Assembly: GCA_021307315.1 (NCBI GenBank)
Contig: JAJSPD010000008.1
Location: 186,001-250,000 of the forward strand
Direction: 5' to 3'
Length of the DNA stretch: 64,000 bases
From: Bisporella sp. PMI_857
Lineage: Eukaryota > Ascomycota > Leotiomycetes > Helotiales > Helotiaceae
Shown here: piece after piece, positions 34,993 through 45,933 of the stretch
Layout of the letters: every line of letters begins with the position of its first letter
Numbering within the stretch: the first letter of the stretch is position 1
Translations under genes and position numbers: made by a program
Notes under the pieces: model-generated
Seen by the model: only the letters and a program-made list of their open reading frames with translations
What the model was told of the DNA's origin: nothing
The model's database searches: none

Positions 34993-35310
34993 CTAAAGGA
35001 ACTCTTCAAACGCACCTTCCTCATTTCCAGCTTCCTCCTCGTCTTCTTCGCCCTCGTGCTCTTCTTCTTCGTTTGGGTCGCCATTCATTGCCTCAATCAT
35101 ATCATCTAGATCATCACCCTCGTCCAGGCCATCGCTTTCAGCACCCTCAGTGGAGCGCTCCCCCGCGCCATCTAGGACGAGGGGCAAAGCGGGTGCTCGT
35201 GCTTGGCTTGAGTGGGAGTCACTCATTTGCTCCATCATACGGGTGTCTTTGTCGACGATTGCGCCCGAAACGAAATTGGTCTTGAAAGTTGGATTGGGGA
35301 GACGGTGCAT
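34993..35310 (-). CDS. short acidic hypothetical protein
   Basis: An ATG at 35310 opens 105 residues: MHRLPNPTFKTNFVSGAIVD, DKDTRMMEQMSDSHS, then a strongly acidic low-complexity tail (DEGDDLDDMIEAMNG, many Glu) ending EEFL. It lies 54 bp upstream of the APC10 start on the same strand. It may be a separate small nuclear-type protein or the true first exon of the APC10 transcript. I do not recognise it. Confidence 0.4.
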   Translation of the reverse strand: MHRLPNPTFKTNFVSGAIVDKDTRMMEQMSDSHSSQARAPALPLVLDGAGERSTEGAESDGLDEGDDLDDMIEAMNGDPNEEEEHEGEEDEEEAGNEEGAFEEFL

Positions 35311-36256
35311 TGTTGCTCTGTCAATAAACTTATTTGCGTGATTGCGCGACAAGGAATTCGACGCGGTCGTATCTCTGCCTGAGGATTACGTCGATCTCAT
35401 GTGATACCTGTTGTCATATTATGTCTCCTCATAACGATGATGCCTAGATGAACATTGATCCTGCGATATTCCTCTGAGACTCAATATTGCGTCAACATCT
35501 TAGGCACGGGAGATTTTGTTAAGTAGTAGATGAGACAGTGGCTGGCTGCTTGGCGCTCCTGCAAGTGGCCTCGTTAAAAAAGGAGGCCTGCTTTCTCATA
35601 TAAAATAGTGGATCTAGTCATGGTATGGGCACAGCAGAGATGGTACCAGTTTAATTTGCGTTGGAGATATGGGGTTTGAATTCTACCTCATACAGCGCCG
35701 CCTTCGTGCTTGGGTGTGTTTGGGTAGCACATACTCGAAATTTTTTATCTGAAATGCTAGCCTGAAAGCCTAAGAAATAAATAGAACCGAAACTTATTCA
35801 AAATTCAGCCGTCCTGATGTGATATATTTTGCAGTTTAAAGTTTCCTGTGAAAGTCAGTATACAAACGGAAAAAATCAAAAACTCCTTCTGTTGAGTGAT
35901 TTGGTATGTATGTTAAGCAGTATTGAAGTTACTGAAACATTATTCCTAGGATCACTCGTTGATGCTTAGTACTTAGACCTCTGTGGATATACGAGCTTTC
36001 ACCCAATTCCGAAAGTTGTTTGAGACAAAGCTGCTCTTGCAACGAGTCTGAAGGAGCATATTTCTCGATAGATGTACACGGCGAAAGCAATATTCCTAAC
36101 AAGATTATGTGCGGTTGCATGTGAAGCCACAACTTATAGGCATAAATTAAGACATATAAGTTGCCTTCCAGTTTCATTCTACTAATATTAATAATTTCCG
36201 TCATTGTATATTCATCTCAACATGGAATACATACGATTTGAATAATTTGATCCAAC
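35311..36256. other. intergenic, no gene recognised
   Basis: Mostly AT-rich. A minus-strand frame at 35929-36204 shows no similarity I can name. Confidence 0.45.
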
Positions 36257-36800
36257 ATGTGCGAGGATAGCCACGGAGTTCATACGAGAGCTTCAGATGC
36301 CTTCTCACTGGAAATTGCTTTAGTAGCCCCAGAAATTCAGCCTGCAACACCGCCTCCGTCTAGGGCTGAGGATGAGGGTCCTTTGGATTTCGCGGGCCAG
36401 ATTTTATATTACCTTGGATAATATTAGACCAGGACCTCGCATTCAACAGTCGAAATCTCCACTTTCTTGGTGACATGCACCTATAGTGGAACCAATTGAT
36501 AATTAGGGAACAGGAACGAAAGGTGTTGAGTACCCTGAAGCCATACGAAGAAGAGAATGAAAGGATCCACAAGACAATCGAAATGAGGGATCTGGGATGG
36601 AGGGAAGAGTAGAAGCAGGCGTACTAGACTATGCTGAGGCCCTAAAGGACGATACTGAGCATCATGGGCATGCTGGGGAGAAGAATTTGGACTATCATGA
36701 AGCGATCCACGAAGAGCAAGGCAATGTGGAGCGGTACAGTCAGGTGAAGCCTTGGTGGAAGAGAATTAAGTTTCCGTGGAAAGTGCTTCAGTGTTGTTAG
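36257..36800 (+). CDS. hypothetical protein, frame interrupted
   Basis: An ATG at 36257 starts MCEDSHGVHTRASDAF, running to a stop near 36421. Coding-like sequence continues at once in other frames: ILDQDLAFNSRNLHFLGDMH, LIIREQERKVLSTLKPYEEE, NERIHKTIEMRDLGWREE, EAGVLDYAEALKDDTEHH and SQVKPWWKRIKFPWKV, with a stop at 36798-36800. The segments have consistent charged, helical composition, so I read them as one gene of about 180 residues with breaks near 36420, 36488 and 36612. No family recognised. Confidence 0.45.
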
Positions 36801-37135
36801 ATGGGCTCCCTTGCCAATTTATGACGAACCCATTATTTCGATATCATGACAGTCTCAAAAGACCGACGGTGTAGTCCTCTACGCTGATTTATAGACATTT
36901 CAGGACCTGGCCCATCGCAAGAAGTACTATTTTAATTGCGTAATTGTTTATGCCCACATTTATATCCCTAGATGTACCTAGGTTGCGCCCTAATTTCATG
37001 TAATCGACGGTGAGTCTTGTTTAAGTTTGACAGCACGTTCATTGTCTCCGCATTCCTATGCGCTCATATTACAGCCTTTGCAATTCCAAATAGCCTGGGT
37101 ATTTTCTTCTCAGCTCCAATTGATCGGATATTCCT
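36801..37135. other. intergenic between converging genes
   Basis: Nothing recognised. Confidence 0.5.
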
Positions 37136-38260
37136 TTAAGCGTCTCCCAAACCCGAGTTCTCACCTCCTTCTACTGATGTGTTGGCCACTGACTCGGCGT
37201 TGTCTCCCAAAAGCGTTGAATATCTCAACCATGCAGCCTCCACATCAAGTATACGCCCCATCCGTAATGCTTCTTGTCTCTCCTCCGCTATCTGCTTCTC
37301 CTCTTTAGCCTTCTTGGGTACTTCCTCACATATTCTGCCAGAGCCCATGAAATGTCGTTGGCAAGGCTATTCATAGTTGAGTCTGGAAACATGCCGCCCT
37401 TTTTCTCCTGTATGTTCTCGTATAACTTGCGGTTAAGAATAACAAGAAGTTGCATGATCTCGCTTGGAAAGAGGCCATGGAGACGCTCGCCACCCAATGG
37501 GACGTGAATAGTGAACCTAGAATTTCGCTTATCAGAAGGTGATCTGAGGGGTAGATGTTTAAGCAAACAAAGGGAATGGTGTTGACTTACCGATCTACGC
37601 CAATATCAAACGCGAAAGTCTGGTCGAGGGAGAACCTGCTAGAGGATTAGCACTGGATACTTCGGGATCTTCAAGTATTGAATCATGGTAAGTGTACCAC
37701 TCTTTGATCCACTGTTGAACCTGGGAAGTAGAGGCATCTCTATTCGGAACCTTTTCTGCCCAGTTCACATAATCTTCACCAGGATGGGTGAGAACCATGG
37801 GGTTATTGCTCGCTCGTCCAAATAGATCAGGAGGCGTAGGAGCACGAGGTCTGACCTGTATGTTGTGAGACGTTTTTTATTCAACCAGCTTTGCCGTGCT
37901 AGAGCAGCAAAGAAGCATATTTACCGGCTTTGCACTGGATATCCTCGCTTGCAATGAGTCGCCTGGTTGATCGATCTTGGGCTGGGCTACTTGGGAGAGG
38001 TGTCGAAGCCGACGTAGGCTCTTCTGGATATTTCCCATGATGGCTGAGGGGCTGAGAGCTTCAATCCAGACCCCCAAAGTTAATCGTCCTTGCTTTACTG
38101 GAGAAGCGGGATGAGGTGATTGACGAAGCAGGCGTTCTATTCTTGTCTTGAAGGTGCCTTCCTCATCCTCCCCTAAAGCCTGTGGAGCCGAGTCTAAGGC
38201 ATATTTCTTACCTCTGATGGTAATGGTCGTTTTTTCAACTTTGTCAGAGGCCGCCATCAT
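37136..38260 (-). CDS. hypothetical protein with two introns
   Basis: I do not recognise the family. Exons 38260-37925, 37855-37591 and 37516-37136 are separated by good introns of 69 and 74 nt. Sequence landmarks: MMAASDKVEKTTITIRGKKY, EEGTFKTRIERLLRQSP, SLRRLRHLSQVAQP, then V-R-P-R-A-P-T-P-P-D-L-F-G-R, PMVLTHPGEDYVNWAEKVP, WIKEWYTYHDSILEDP, TFAFDIGVDRFTIHVPLGG (across intron 2), SEIMQLLVILNRKLYENIQ, ALAEYVRKYP and KAKEEKQIAEERQEALRMG. About 327 residues, cytosolic, partly helical. Frame breaks lie near 37632 and 37310. Confidence 0.6.
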
Positions 38261-38774
38261 GTTTTAACGAAGGGCTTGAATGATTATGGGCCGCCTAGAT
38301 ATCGATTCAGAATTGACGGAAGAACGCACGCAAGTTCTGGAATAATGTTTATCTCTCTGATGGACTTTCAAGGCCAGGTACTGGAGATAATTGATGTGTA
38401 GCAGACCCACTTTGACAATCGAGGAAGGAACTGGTTCTATGCTGGACGAACATTCTCGGCGTTCTTCCGGCACCTTCTTCTGAGTTCAACGAAACACCAG
38501 AAAGACTGATAAAGTAGCCAGATGCGCCATAGCCTACAGTATATCAACCTATAGCTCAAGTTTGATGATGTGCTGGAGCGATCTTGCTGCTGCTCAATAC
38601 TCTTGTATTGCCGCTCTCGATATTTCTAGCAGTGGCACCATCTGTAGTCTTGCTTCACGCTCTCAGGATTATCTGGACGGCGATCTGGCTTTTGGTCGAT
38701 TGTAGATGTTTTTGGTTTTCCTTTTTTGGGGAAGTTTTAAGTAGTTATAATGTAGAATTAGGGATCTTTGTGCT
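38261..38774. other. intergenic
   Basis: Promoter of the hypothetical gene to the left. A minus-strand frame at 38264-38473 is not supported by any feature. Confidence 0.45.
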
Positions 38775-39250
38775 CTAAGACCATCGAACTAGCTTTTCCT
38801 TGTCGCCAATTCTAACTTTTACTACATTGCTCGCAGGTCCTACTTGAGCTTCTGTCTTCCTAATTTTCAAATCAGGGATGTTTCCCAGATAGGGGGTATT
38901 AAGGAACTTAATCCCCAAGGAGTCAGGATTTTTTTGAGTTGTCAACAAATCAAGAGGCAAGTGGAACAATGGTAGATGGAAGTTTAGGTTATATGGATGC
39001 CCTGTTCCTTTCATCTATCTTTGATTCACCCTAGAGAATGATAATTAAGACCAAACAGTGCTTTAGAGATGTAGGACCCTTGTACAGAACTGGATACAGC
39101 CTTGAGGAGAATTGTACTCAAATGAATTCGCCCACATGATGCTACATCTCTGATTCCAGTGGGTGGGCAAGTAGCAGTGTTTACAGCAATGAAAATATTC
39201 GGTTGTGAGTAAGGCTCTGAATCTTGGTGACATATATTAAAACTGATCAT
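38775..39250 (-). CDS. possible hypothetical gene, weak support
   Basis: Two minus-strand frames almost abut: 39250-39026 (PPTGIRDVASCGRIHLSTIL, LKAVSSSVQGSYISKALF) and 39014-38775 (PYNLNFHLPLFHLPLDLL, KIRKTEAQVGPASNVVKV). Their composition is protein-like, but there is no domain and no confirmed start or splice site. They could be one small gene with a base error near 39020, or chance. Confidence 0.25.
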
Positions 39251-40106
39251 ATATAGTATAATCTGCAGGCCAGTAATCCTACCTGAATGTTGTAAGAAAT
39301 TCCAGTGCTAAGGAAGCTTAGACATGGAAAAGAGGATGCTATGCTACCGGAATCTCGGCACTATAGCTGATTTTGCATGCGTTGTGTTTGATTAGGCATG
39401 CCGCCCTGTTCATGTATCTCCGCCACAAGTGTCAGTAGTTAAGGTAAGCCGAAAATAGTTTATCTTAATGTACCCATATTTATAACAAGTGTACATATCT
39501 TGGTTAAGACTCCCTTCTCTGGCAAAAGGTGACAAATAATAAAGCAACAGGTTGGGGGAATGGAAAAGGTGGATCGACAACGAGAATTACTCAATATTTT
39601 AATGCTCTGGTACTATTTATGGTGATGAGTCACCCTATAGAGGTGATGAGTGATTCCAGAGTGACTAGTTTTGGAGTCGATTCTGCCTGGCCCACCAAAT
39701 GCCTTCACCTGCATCACTACGAAACACAACAGAACTGATGTGCCTACAGAGTGAACAGCAAATACAGAGATGTGAAGCAGGCAATTCAGTCTATGTTTTG
39801 TTACTTAGCATATAAAGAGAATCTCAATCACTGTCAATTACTTGGCTGGGGACAATAAAATGCATGAATTTGAATGAAAAGTAGAAATTCGGCGTAGGAA
39901 GGAAAAAGAGCGACGGAGTAGCCAGTGTATATAGTGAGACACCGGAGGTATCAGCCAGTCTTAGCCACACATACTAATCTCCATCCGAGAACTCTGGCAT
40001 CATTTCCGTCCTGGCAATTCCTATCTCTGGATCGCCATCCCCATCAGCAGTTGAATATCATCCAGATTCCAACCTCTCTCTTTAGCACCATCTCCAATTA
40101 ACCTCC
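39251..40106. other. intergenic, no gene recognised
   Basis: AT-rich sequence with a short plus-strand frame at 39529-39738 that shows no similarity. Right end is the 3' flank of the APH-type gene. Confidence 0.45.
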
Positions 40107-41329
40107 TTATCTCCAGTCCCAAATACTATTTTCCTCGTCAAGCTCCTCACTATCGGCTTCAACAACGTCAACGTCTGTACAACTAATGGCCTCGCTTAGA
40201 GGATATGATCCCGCAAACTCCCAATCAAGTACAGCTGCAATCTCTCCGTCCTTCATCAAGATATTTCTACCGTGCAAATCTCCATGCACTAGCACGAAAG
40301 GCTCTTTTCTGACCTTCCACCTTTCAAGTTTCTCCCTCCTCTCCTTCAATTGTGCTATCCATTTATTTCTTTGGCTCTCTTCCTCAATTGAGTCATCGTC
40401 GAAATCGCTAATGACTCCATTCGAATAATAGTATATTTCTTTGTCGTAGTACGCGCGAACATATTCTTCAACAGACTTATACGGGCCGATATCGTAGCAT
40501 TCCTGCCGATGAAAATTTCGTCTTCCCTTGAATATTTTGCAGCCTTCTACTGTTGGCGCGCATGAAAATCCAATTGGGTCAAGCCCGCCTATCGAGGGAA
40601 ATCGTATCTCAGCAAGATCGAGTACGATACTGGCAATCTTATGCGCGATGGAAGTTTTTTCGGCCGAAGTATATGTCATCCACAACTGGCTGAGAGGTGT
40701 CCCGGGTACAAAGCTTTCAAGGATAAATGAAGTAGACGGGCAGCTAGTAGCGGCGTAGGTATATACTTTGGGGACGGGAATATGTGGCAGCCGTGAAGCA
40801 ATGAAGGTACGGTAGGCGACTTCATTAGTTACTTGGTACGGTAGGAGAGTGTCTCTGGTTGGACGACGCAAAACGCATTTTGGTATTGCCCTATCATCTT
40901 TGGCTTCGGTCAATAACTTGGAATCAAACTAAATGATGTTAGCGTCGAATTTCCAATACTATATCTGCATAACTAGAAAAATGTTTATAGAGCGGCCTTT
41001 GCCATGCTTAAATTGGGATTTAACTCTCTGGAATGAACAGATTCAACATACCAGACCCTCCTTCAACGTGACTAGCCAGACCTCATTATAGCCTCCCCGG
41101 GCAAAGAGCGTCACTTTTGCCTTCTTCCTAGCATTGTATTTTCTAACAATATCCGAAATGAAGAGGGTATATTGTTTAGCTTTGTCTTTAAACACCAAGT
41201 TGCCGATGCCATTCCTGGCAGCATCTTACTGCCATCCAGCGCTGTATTCAGCGCCATTTTCAGCGTCGCACTGCTCTCCAGTGTTGTGTTGTCCTCCAGC
41301 GGCTTGCCCTCCTTAGGCATTGTTATCAT
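40107..41329 (-). CDS. aminoglycoside-phosphotransferase-fold (APH family) kinase-like protein
   Basis: Protein-kinase-like fold; the fungal members are of unknown substrate. The catalytic half (exon from 40916) shows VTNEVAYRTFIASRLPHIP, FILESFVPGTPLSQLW, the Brenner motif HGDLHGRNILMKDG and the metal-binding VLDWEFAGSYPL. An upstream exon ends VTLFARGGYNEVWLVTL, the glycine-rich N-lobe, at a GTATGT donor (intron 41051-40917). Before that, KDKAKQYTLFISDIVRKYNA gives further N-lobe sequence. A frame change near 41220 is needed to reach the ATG at 41329. The open frame continues to 41458 without an ATG, so the start is uncertain. The C-terminal part after VLDWEFAG is unusually short, ending NSIWDWR. 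Confidence 0.75.
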
Positions 41330-43264
41330 GTCTTTGGGCTGGTTCTGGATCGCGGGAACAAGGTTTACATTTCTCGGGTTGGCTAGTAGTGTCCGCCTTG
41401 TAATAGAAGACCTTTTGGTGGACTTTGCACCTGACCTGGTGTTTGTTGCAGAACCCACTCTTATTGCAAATCAAGCACTCGTGTTTGTGGGCATTGTAGG
41501 ATTAAGGTTATCATATAATAAATAAGCGAGCTCAGCTTGAGAAGTACGTGTTAGCACGTTTGGCAACAAAGAGGAAGAATACCTAGGCTAATGAATTATT
41601 CTTATTTGAAAACATTCTTGCAGTTTTTAAAAGATTAGAAATATACTATATACTTACCTAGCGTTCTAAAGAGGAAGTGCGGTGGCACAGAATATACCTT
41701 ACTGCCCAACAACAAGCCCCCAGGTTAGTGTCAACACCTTAGGCACAAGTACTAGTAGCTTTGACTTCTGCACAATTCATTTTTTCGTCTTATTCGTTTG
41801 GTTTTTTAATGTTATTCAAGAATATCACCTTTGGAAGCCTATCTCCTCTATCTGACTGAGACTGGACTTTCCTATCGGCTAGCACTTTTCTGCAATTTTT
41901 CCTATAGGGAACAGATTGGAATAATTGAACTTGCTGAACTATTTTGGTTACACTATCGCATGCAGAACCTCATACAAAGTGATCACAAGGATGTAGTACT
42001 ATAATATATAGTGGCAAGGCTTCTAGCGGTCCAAATCAATGTTTTCCAGAATGAAAATAAAGATATATTCTACATCAATTAAATCTGCCTAATCAAAAAT
42101 CCATGGTAAATATAGCTAAGCATGTTCATAGTAATAACCATTAAATTACTTTAAATATTAATTGCGCAACAAATCAGTAAAATTTTCAAAGTTCCTTTTT
42201 TGTGCTTTTAACATTGTTAATAAATTTAATATATATTAACAATGCGGCGTAGTTTGGGTGACTATTTTACCTTTTCTATTAAATCTACTGTACAGCATAA
42301 CATATATCTACAGCAATAATTATTATCGTATTAGGGCATTTTAGGCAAATAGCACTGTATAGACACAAGCATTGTTATATAGCTTGAAGAATACGCAGCA
42401 TATAACGGCGAATCTCATATGGGAATGTTTTTGTAGCATTTTCCATTTCCGTCTCTTGGCCAGAGCAGTTGCTGCTTTAGCCTGAGCTATGGGTTAGCAA
42501 GCTCAAGCCGAGGTGAGTATTCCTGAGCACGTCTTGTGCGCACACTAAGTAACGCTAAGCATGTATTAAAGAGCTGTTGTAGGATCTCTAAGGACTCGTT
42601 TAGCTCCCTTGAAGCCTAGCTACGCTTCCCTTGTCTTGTCTCTATGTGAGTACTATTTTGACTCCGATGGCGAGCTCCCTGGATCCATTTTTGGATCTCT
42701 ATTCTTTGATATACACGTAATAAGGTTAAGTTGTCCAGCTTTATCAATTATGTTAAACCAAGGTTCATAGAAAATGGATAAAACACCTCAAACCATTTCT
42801 ACGATGCTCTTATATCCTAAACCTCCCACATAATAAATATATCCGTTAATAAGGTATCGTTAGGTCGAAAAATTGACGTTAGTAACGCCTATGGATCTGC
42901 TATCTCCCCAATCTCTCCTCACCATCCGCGTTGCTCTCTACCTCAGATGGTCCCGCTCTTTCAGTATGCGAACATTCAAGATCGTAGCCGGCTCATGCTT
43001 CATCCCCAATACCAGCGTTTATAGCATGCCAACGCGGCATACTGCGACTGGAAGAAAATATAGTCCCCATCCATTTACGCTGCTCCATTCCCATGCCAAT
43101 ACACTCTAAACTAATCCATAGGGATTGCCCTACTAGGCAATGCTAGGGTTTGCCTACCACTGGGATAGGTAAAAGCATGTCAAACTCCATGGTGTGATGC
43201 ATGGTACAGAGATATGAAGTTCATCTATCATAAAACTAGTATACAAGCACCTTATTACCTCCGC
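41330..43264. other. AT-rich, gene-free stretch
   Basis: Clearly richer in A and T, and in TA steps, than the flanks, especially 41550-42350. No open frame of note and no recognisable transposase or reverse transcriptase motif. It resembles sequence reduced by repeat-induced point mutation of an old repeat, but I cannot identify ends or a source element. Confidence 0.5.
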
Positions 43265-44026
43265 TCAACTCACAGGATGCTGCCATTGTTGCCACCCAAT
43301 CCAGGCCTGGAACGCACTGAGGCCAAGACTTAACAAACAAAATCGATTCCTACAATGGTTGGCCATCATACATACCGTGCTCCACTCTTTTTCTCAAACC
43401 ACTTCGTTACACCTCTTGGAGTGGGATTTGATTGTTCTTCATAGAGATCACCAAGCTCAATGGTGAAATATTGATACGAAACTTCCTTCTCATCGGGGTT
43501 GCAGACAGTACTGAAGTCGTAGGAAATGATACCTTGTCGAAGTTGGAACTCGATATAAGGAGCGAAGGAGATCTTTTGATTTAGACTCCGTAAGTTGGAA
43601 CAAAATGGTTTGTATGGAATCAAGAGTCTCGAGGGCAAGCGCTCGTGGCAGTGCACCACTGTAAGAGTTTAATATATGCATATGAGAAGATATACGTAAT
43701 TAAGCGTGGGGATATACTTACAGTTGTAGGGATTCTGATACAGATATGGATTGTGGCTCGTTCTTTGTTAGTTTTAACTGCTCCTTCAAAAAAGCCGCAT
43801 GGTGAAAAATCTTGACTACGGGCCTTCTTGTAATCGAATTTCAGATAGCTCCTTATATCATCGGTAGGCTCAAATTTGAGTCCGGATCGCTTCTTCAGCT
43901 TGAAGGCCCTCAGATTCTCTTGATGTGGATAATTCCTGGGTGCGGTTTTTGGTTGAAAATGCCTCTCACATAATCTGTGAAAGTAACGTCGTTTCGCCAC
44001 GGAAATTGGTGATTACCATCCTCCAT
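43265..44026 (-). CDS. conserved fungal protein with C-terminal membrane anchor, unknown function
   Basis: A Pezizomycotina family of unknown role, recognised by its late block: NPDEKEVSYQYF, LGDLYEEQSNPTPRGV, KWFEKKSGARYV, then a hydrophobic end with LSLGLSAFQAWIGWQQWQHP and a stop at 43265. Upstream are TDDIRSYLKFDYKKAR, VKIFHHAAFLKEQLKLTKN (in a second frame) and, after a 63-nt intron (about 43721-43659), SGALPRALALETLDSIQTIL. The start at 44026 gives MEDGNHQFPWRNDVTF. Frames change near 43918, 43820, 43570 and 43370, in line with the error pattern elsewhere. Its start codon is about 20 bp from the serine protease-like gene transcribed the other way. Confidence 0.65.
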
Positions 44027-44046
44027 AAGTACAGAATCTTGGCGAG

Positions 44047-45933
44047 GTGCAGAGCAATGTTGATGCGGATTTCAAACCGTCTGAGCCCACACCATATGCG
44101 CCGTATTTACCTATACTTGTCCATGAAGAGTCTCCCGAATCGGTTGCACGATCTGACAACCTTTTGGACCCTGCGTCATCCAAAGATGCTAGTATATCCC
44201 TTGGCGTGGCGATCTACGGTGATCAATTCTTGATGGTGGAGACTCTATGCGGTTCGGAGATCAAGGCTGAGATTCATAACACGATACATACAGCAACAAT
44301 CGGCGGTCTCGTCTCAGTAGTGAGCAAAGATGGAAACAAGTCTCTATTTGCCCTTACTGCTGGTCACTTTGTTGACGTTGATCAATACGACGAGGATGAG
44401 GATGAAGAAGACGACGATGATGGTGTTTATTCCTTGGACGATGAAGACCAATACGAACTCGATCTAAGCTCCCTTCCGAACAAGTCGTTGTCGCCTAAGC
44501 AGGATATCAGTAACGCGAAACCGGATGAATTGGAGCGACGTAGACAACTTCCTTGGTTTGGCTCTGAAATGGGCCATATCTATAGAGCATCCCACCATGA
44601 TCTACAAGACCGTCCAAACCTTGACTGGGCTTTAATTGCAATCGAAAACGATTCACTTTACCTACCGAATGTCATTATGTCGAATGAAGTAGCATTACCA
44701 TCTCCAGGGCTTACTAGGACTGGACCAAAAAGAAAAGTTACTGTTACCGCTGCCAGAGGTCGGGCTCTGTCTGGCTCTCTCTCACTAGAGTGGTCATATC
44801 TGACCCTAGCCCCGGGTGATACAATGATCAAATCTTACCTTTTGACATTTGATAACGGTCAAGGTGAGAGGTCGCAATCTCAATAACATTCCAGATTTCT
44901 AACATTTTATGCTTGACAGTCTTGAGCAAAGGCGATAGTGGCGCGTGGGTCACTGACAACGAGACCCATGAAGTTTATGGGCATGTCGTGGCCTCTGAGG
45001 CTTTCGGAAGGGCTCATATTATCCCAATGAATGATATATTTGGCGATATAACAACGAGGCTCTCTTTATTTGCCGTTGGACTTGCATCCCAAGACGAAAT
45101 TTCGTCAGTTCTAAGCATTGAAGCCGGATTCGACAAATCTTCTACTCCCTTCAGGTTAGAAGCAGCTGATAGTTTAAGTGCGACAAGCGGCACGGCCTTT
45201 CTGAAGTCTAACAATCCGGTTTTGGAAGCTTCTACCAATTTGAAAGAACCAGCAGAAGGCACTCAATTCGGATCAGACCCTCGACCGCCTCCAGCTTTGC
45301 CACATCCTCATATTCCTCAACAATTCTCAACACTTCCGGCAATATTGAAATACGACCTTGAAGTGGACGAAGGATATGCATCGAATCAAGCAACTCCTGA
45401 AGGAACTCCTGGAGGAACCCCTGAAGGAACTCCTGAAGAAACTCTCGAAGAAACTCCTGTGGCCTCTTCCGACACACTGGTGCCATTTAACCATTCAACG
45501 GCACAGCCCCTTTCTATCTAGATACATATCCAGGTACTTACTATAATGGTCCTTTCGCTCCTCAGATGTCTGGGCCATATCTGGGCACAAATGTGGGGCA
45601 AGGTCCTGAGAACAGTAATGTTTACTGGAAGCCATACGGACCCTACGGACCCTACAGGCCCCGACGTACAACATGTACCCAGGAGCGGCGCAGAGCTATA
45701 TTCCTTACATGCCAAACTATAACCATTACACGCCAAGCGATAATCCTTACGCCCAAAGTTTCAATCCTATTGCCCCAGGCTTCAGTCATCACGGCCCTTC
45801 TGGCTCGCACAAATCCGGTACAGACTCAGGTTATGCCTCGTCCTTTAGCAGCCCAGACAGCGCCGCTGACCTACCTAACTCTTTGGCAGTACCTATAGGA
45901 CCGACTTTTCCAGAACATACCCGGCTTCTGTAA
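44047..45933 (+). CDS. trypsin-like serine protease domain protein with repetitive Pro/Gly/Tyr-rich tail
   Basis: Two main exons (to 44863 and from 44920). The catalytic triad of a chymotrypsin-fold protease is visible: His in LFALTAGHFV, Asp in NLDWALIAIEND, and Ser in VLSKGDSGAWVTDNETHEVY, the last formed across the intron. GHVVASEAFGRAHIIPMNDI follows, as in fungal family members that occur near or inside incompatibility-type receptors. An acidic insert (DEDEDEEDDDDG) separates His from Asp. The tail has a 12-bp repeat (TPEG units) and Y/G/P-rich sequence (YGPYGPY, PYMPNYNHYTPSDNPYAQ) ending at 45933. Breaks near 45500 and 45672 shift the tail. No ATG opens the frame: a stop lies at 44026, and an AG acceptor at 44052 may mean an upstream exon. 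No signal peptide seen, so likely intracellular. Confidence 0.75.
45393..45461. repeat. 12-bp coding tandem repeat, about 6 units
   Basis: In-frame units encode TPEG, TPGG, TPEG, TPEE, TLEE, TPVA. Since the unit is a multiple of three, copy-number change would keep the frame. Confidence 0.75.

Noticed and set aside
41330..43264. Intact transposon in the AT-rich island
   Set aside because: No transposase or polymerase motif, terminal repeats or target-site duplication could be found by eye.
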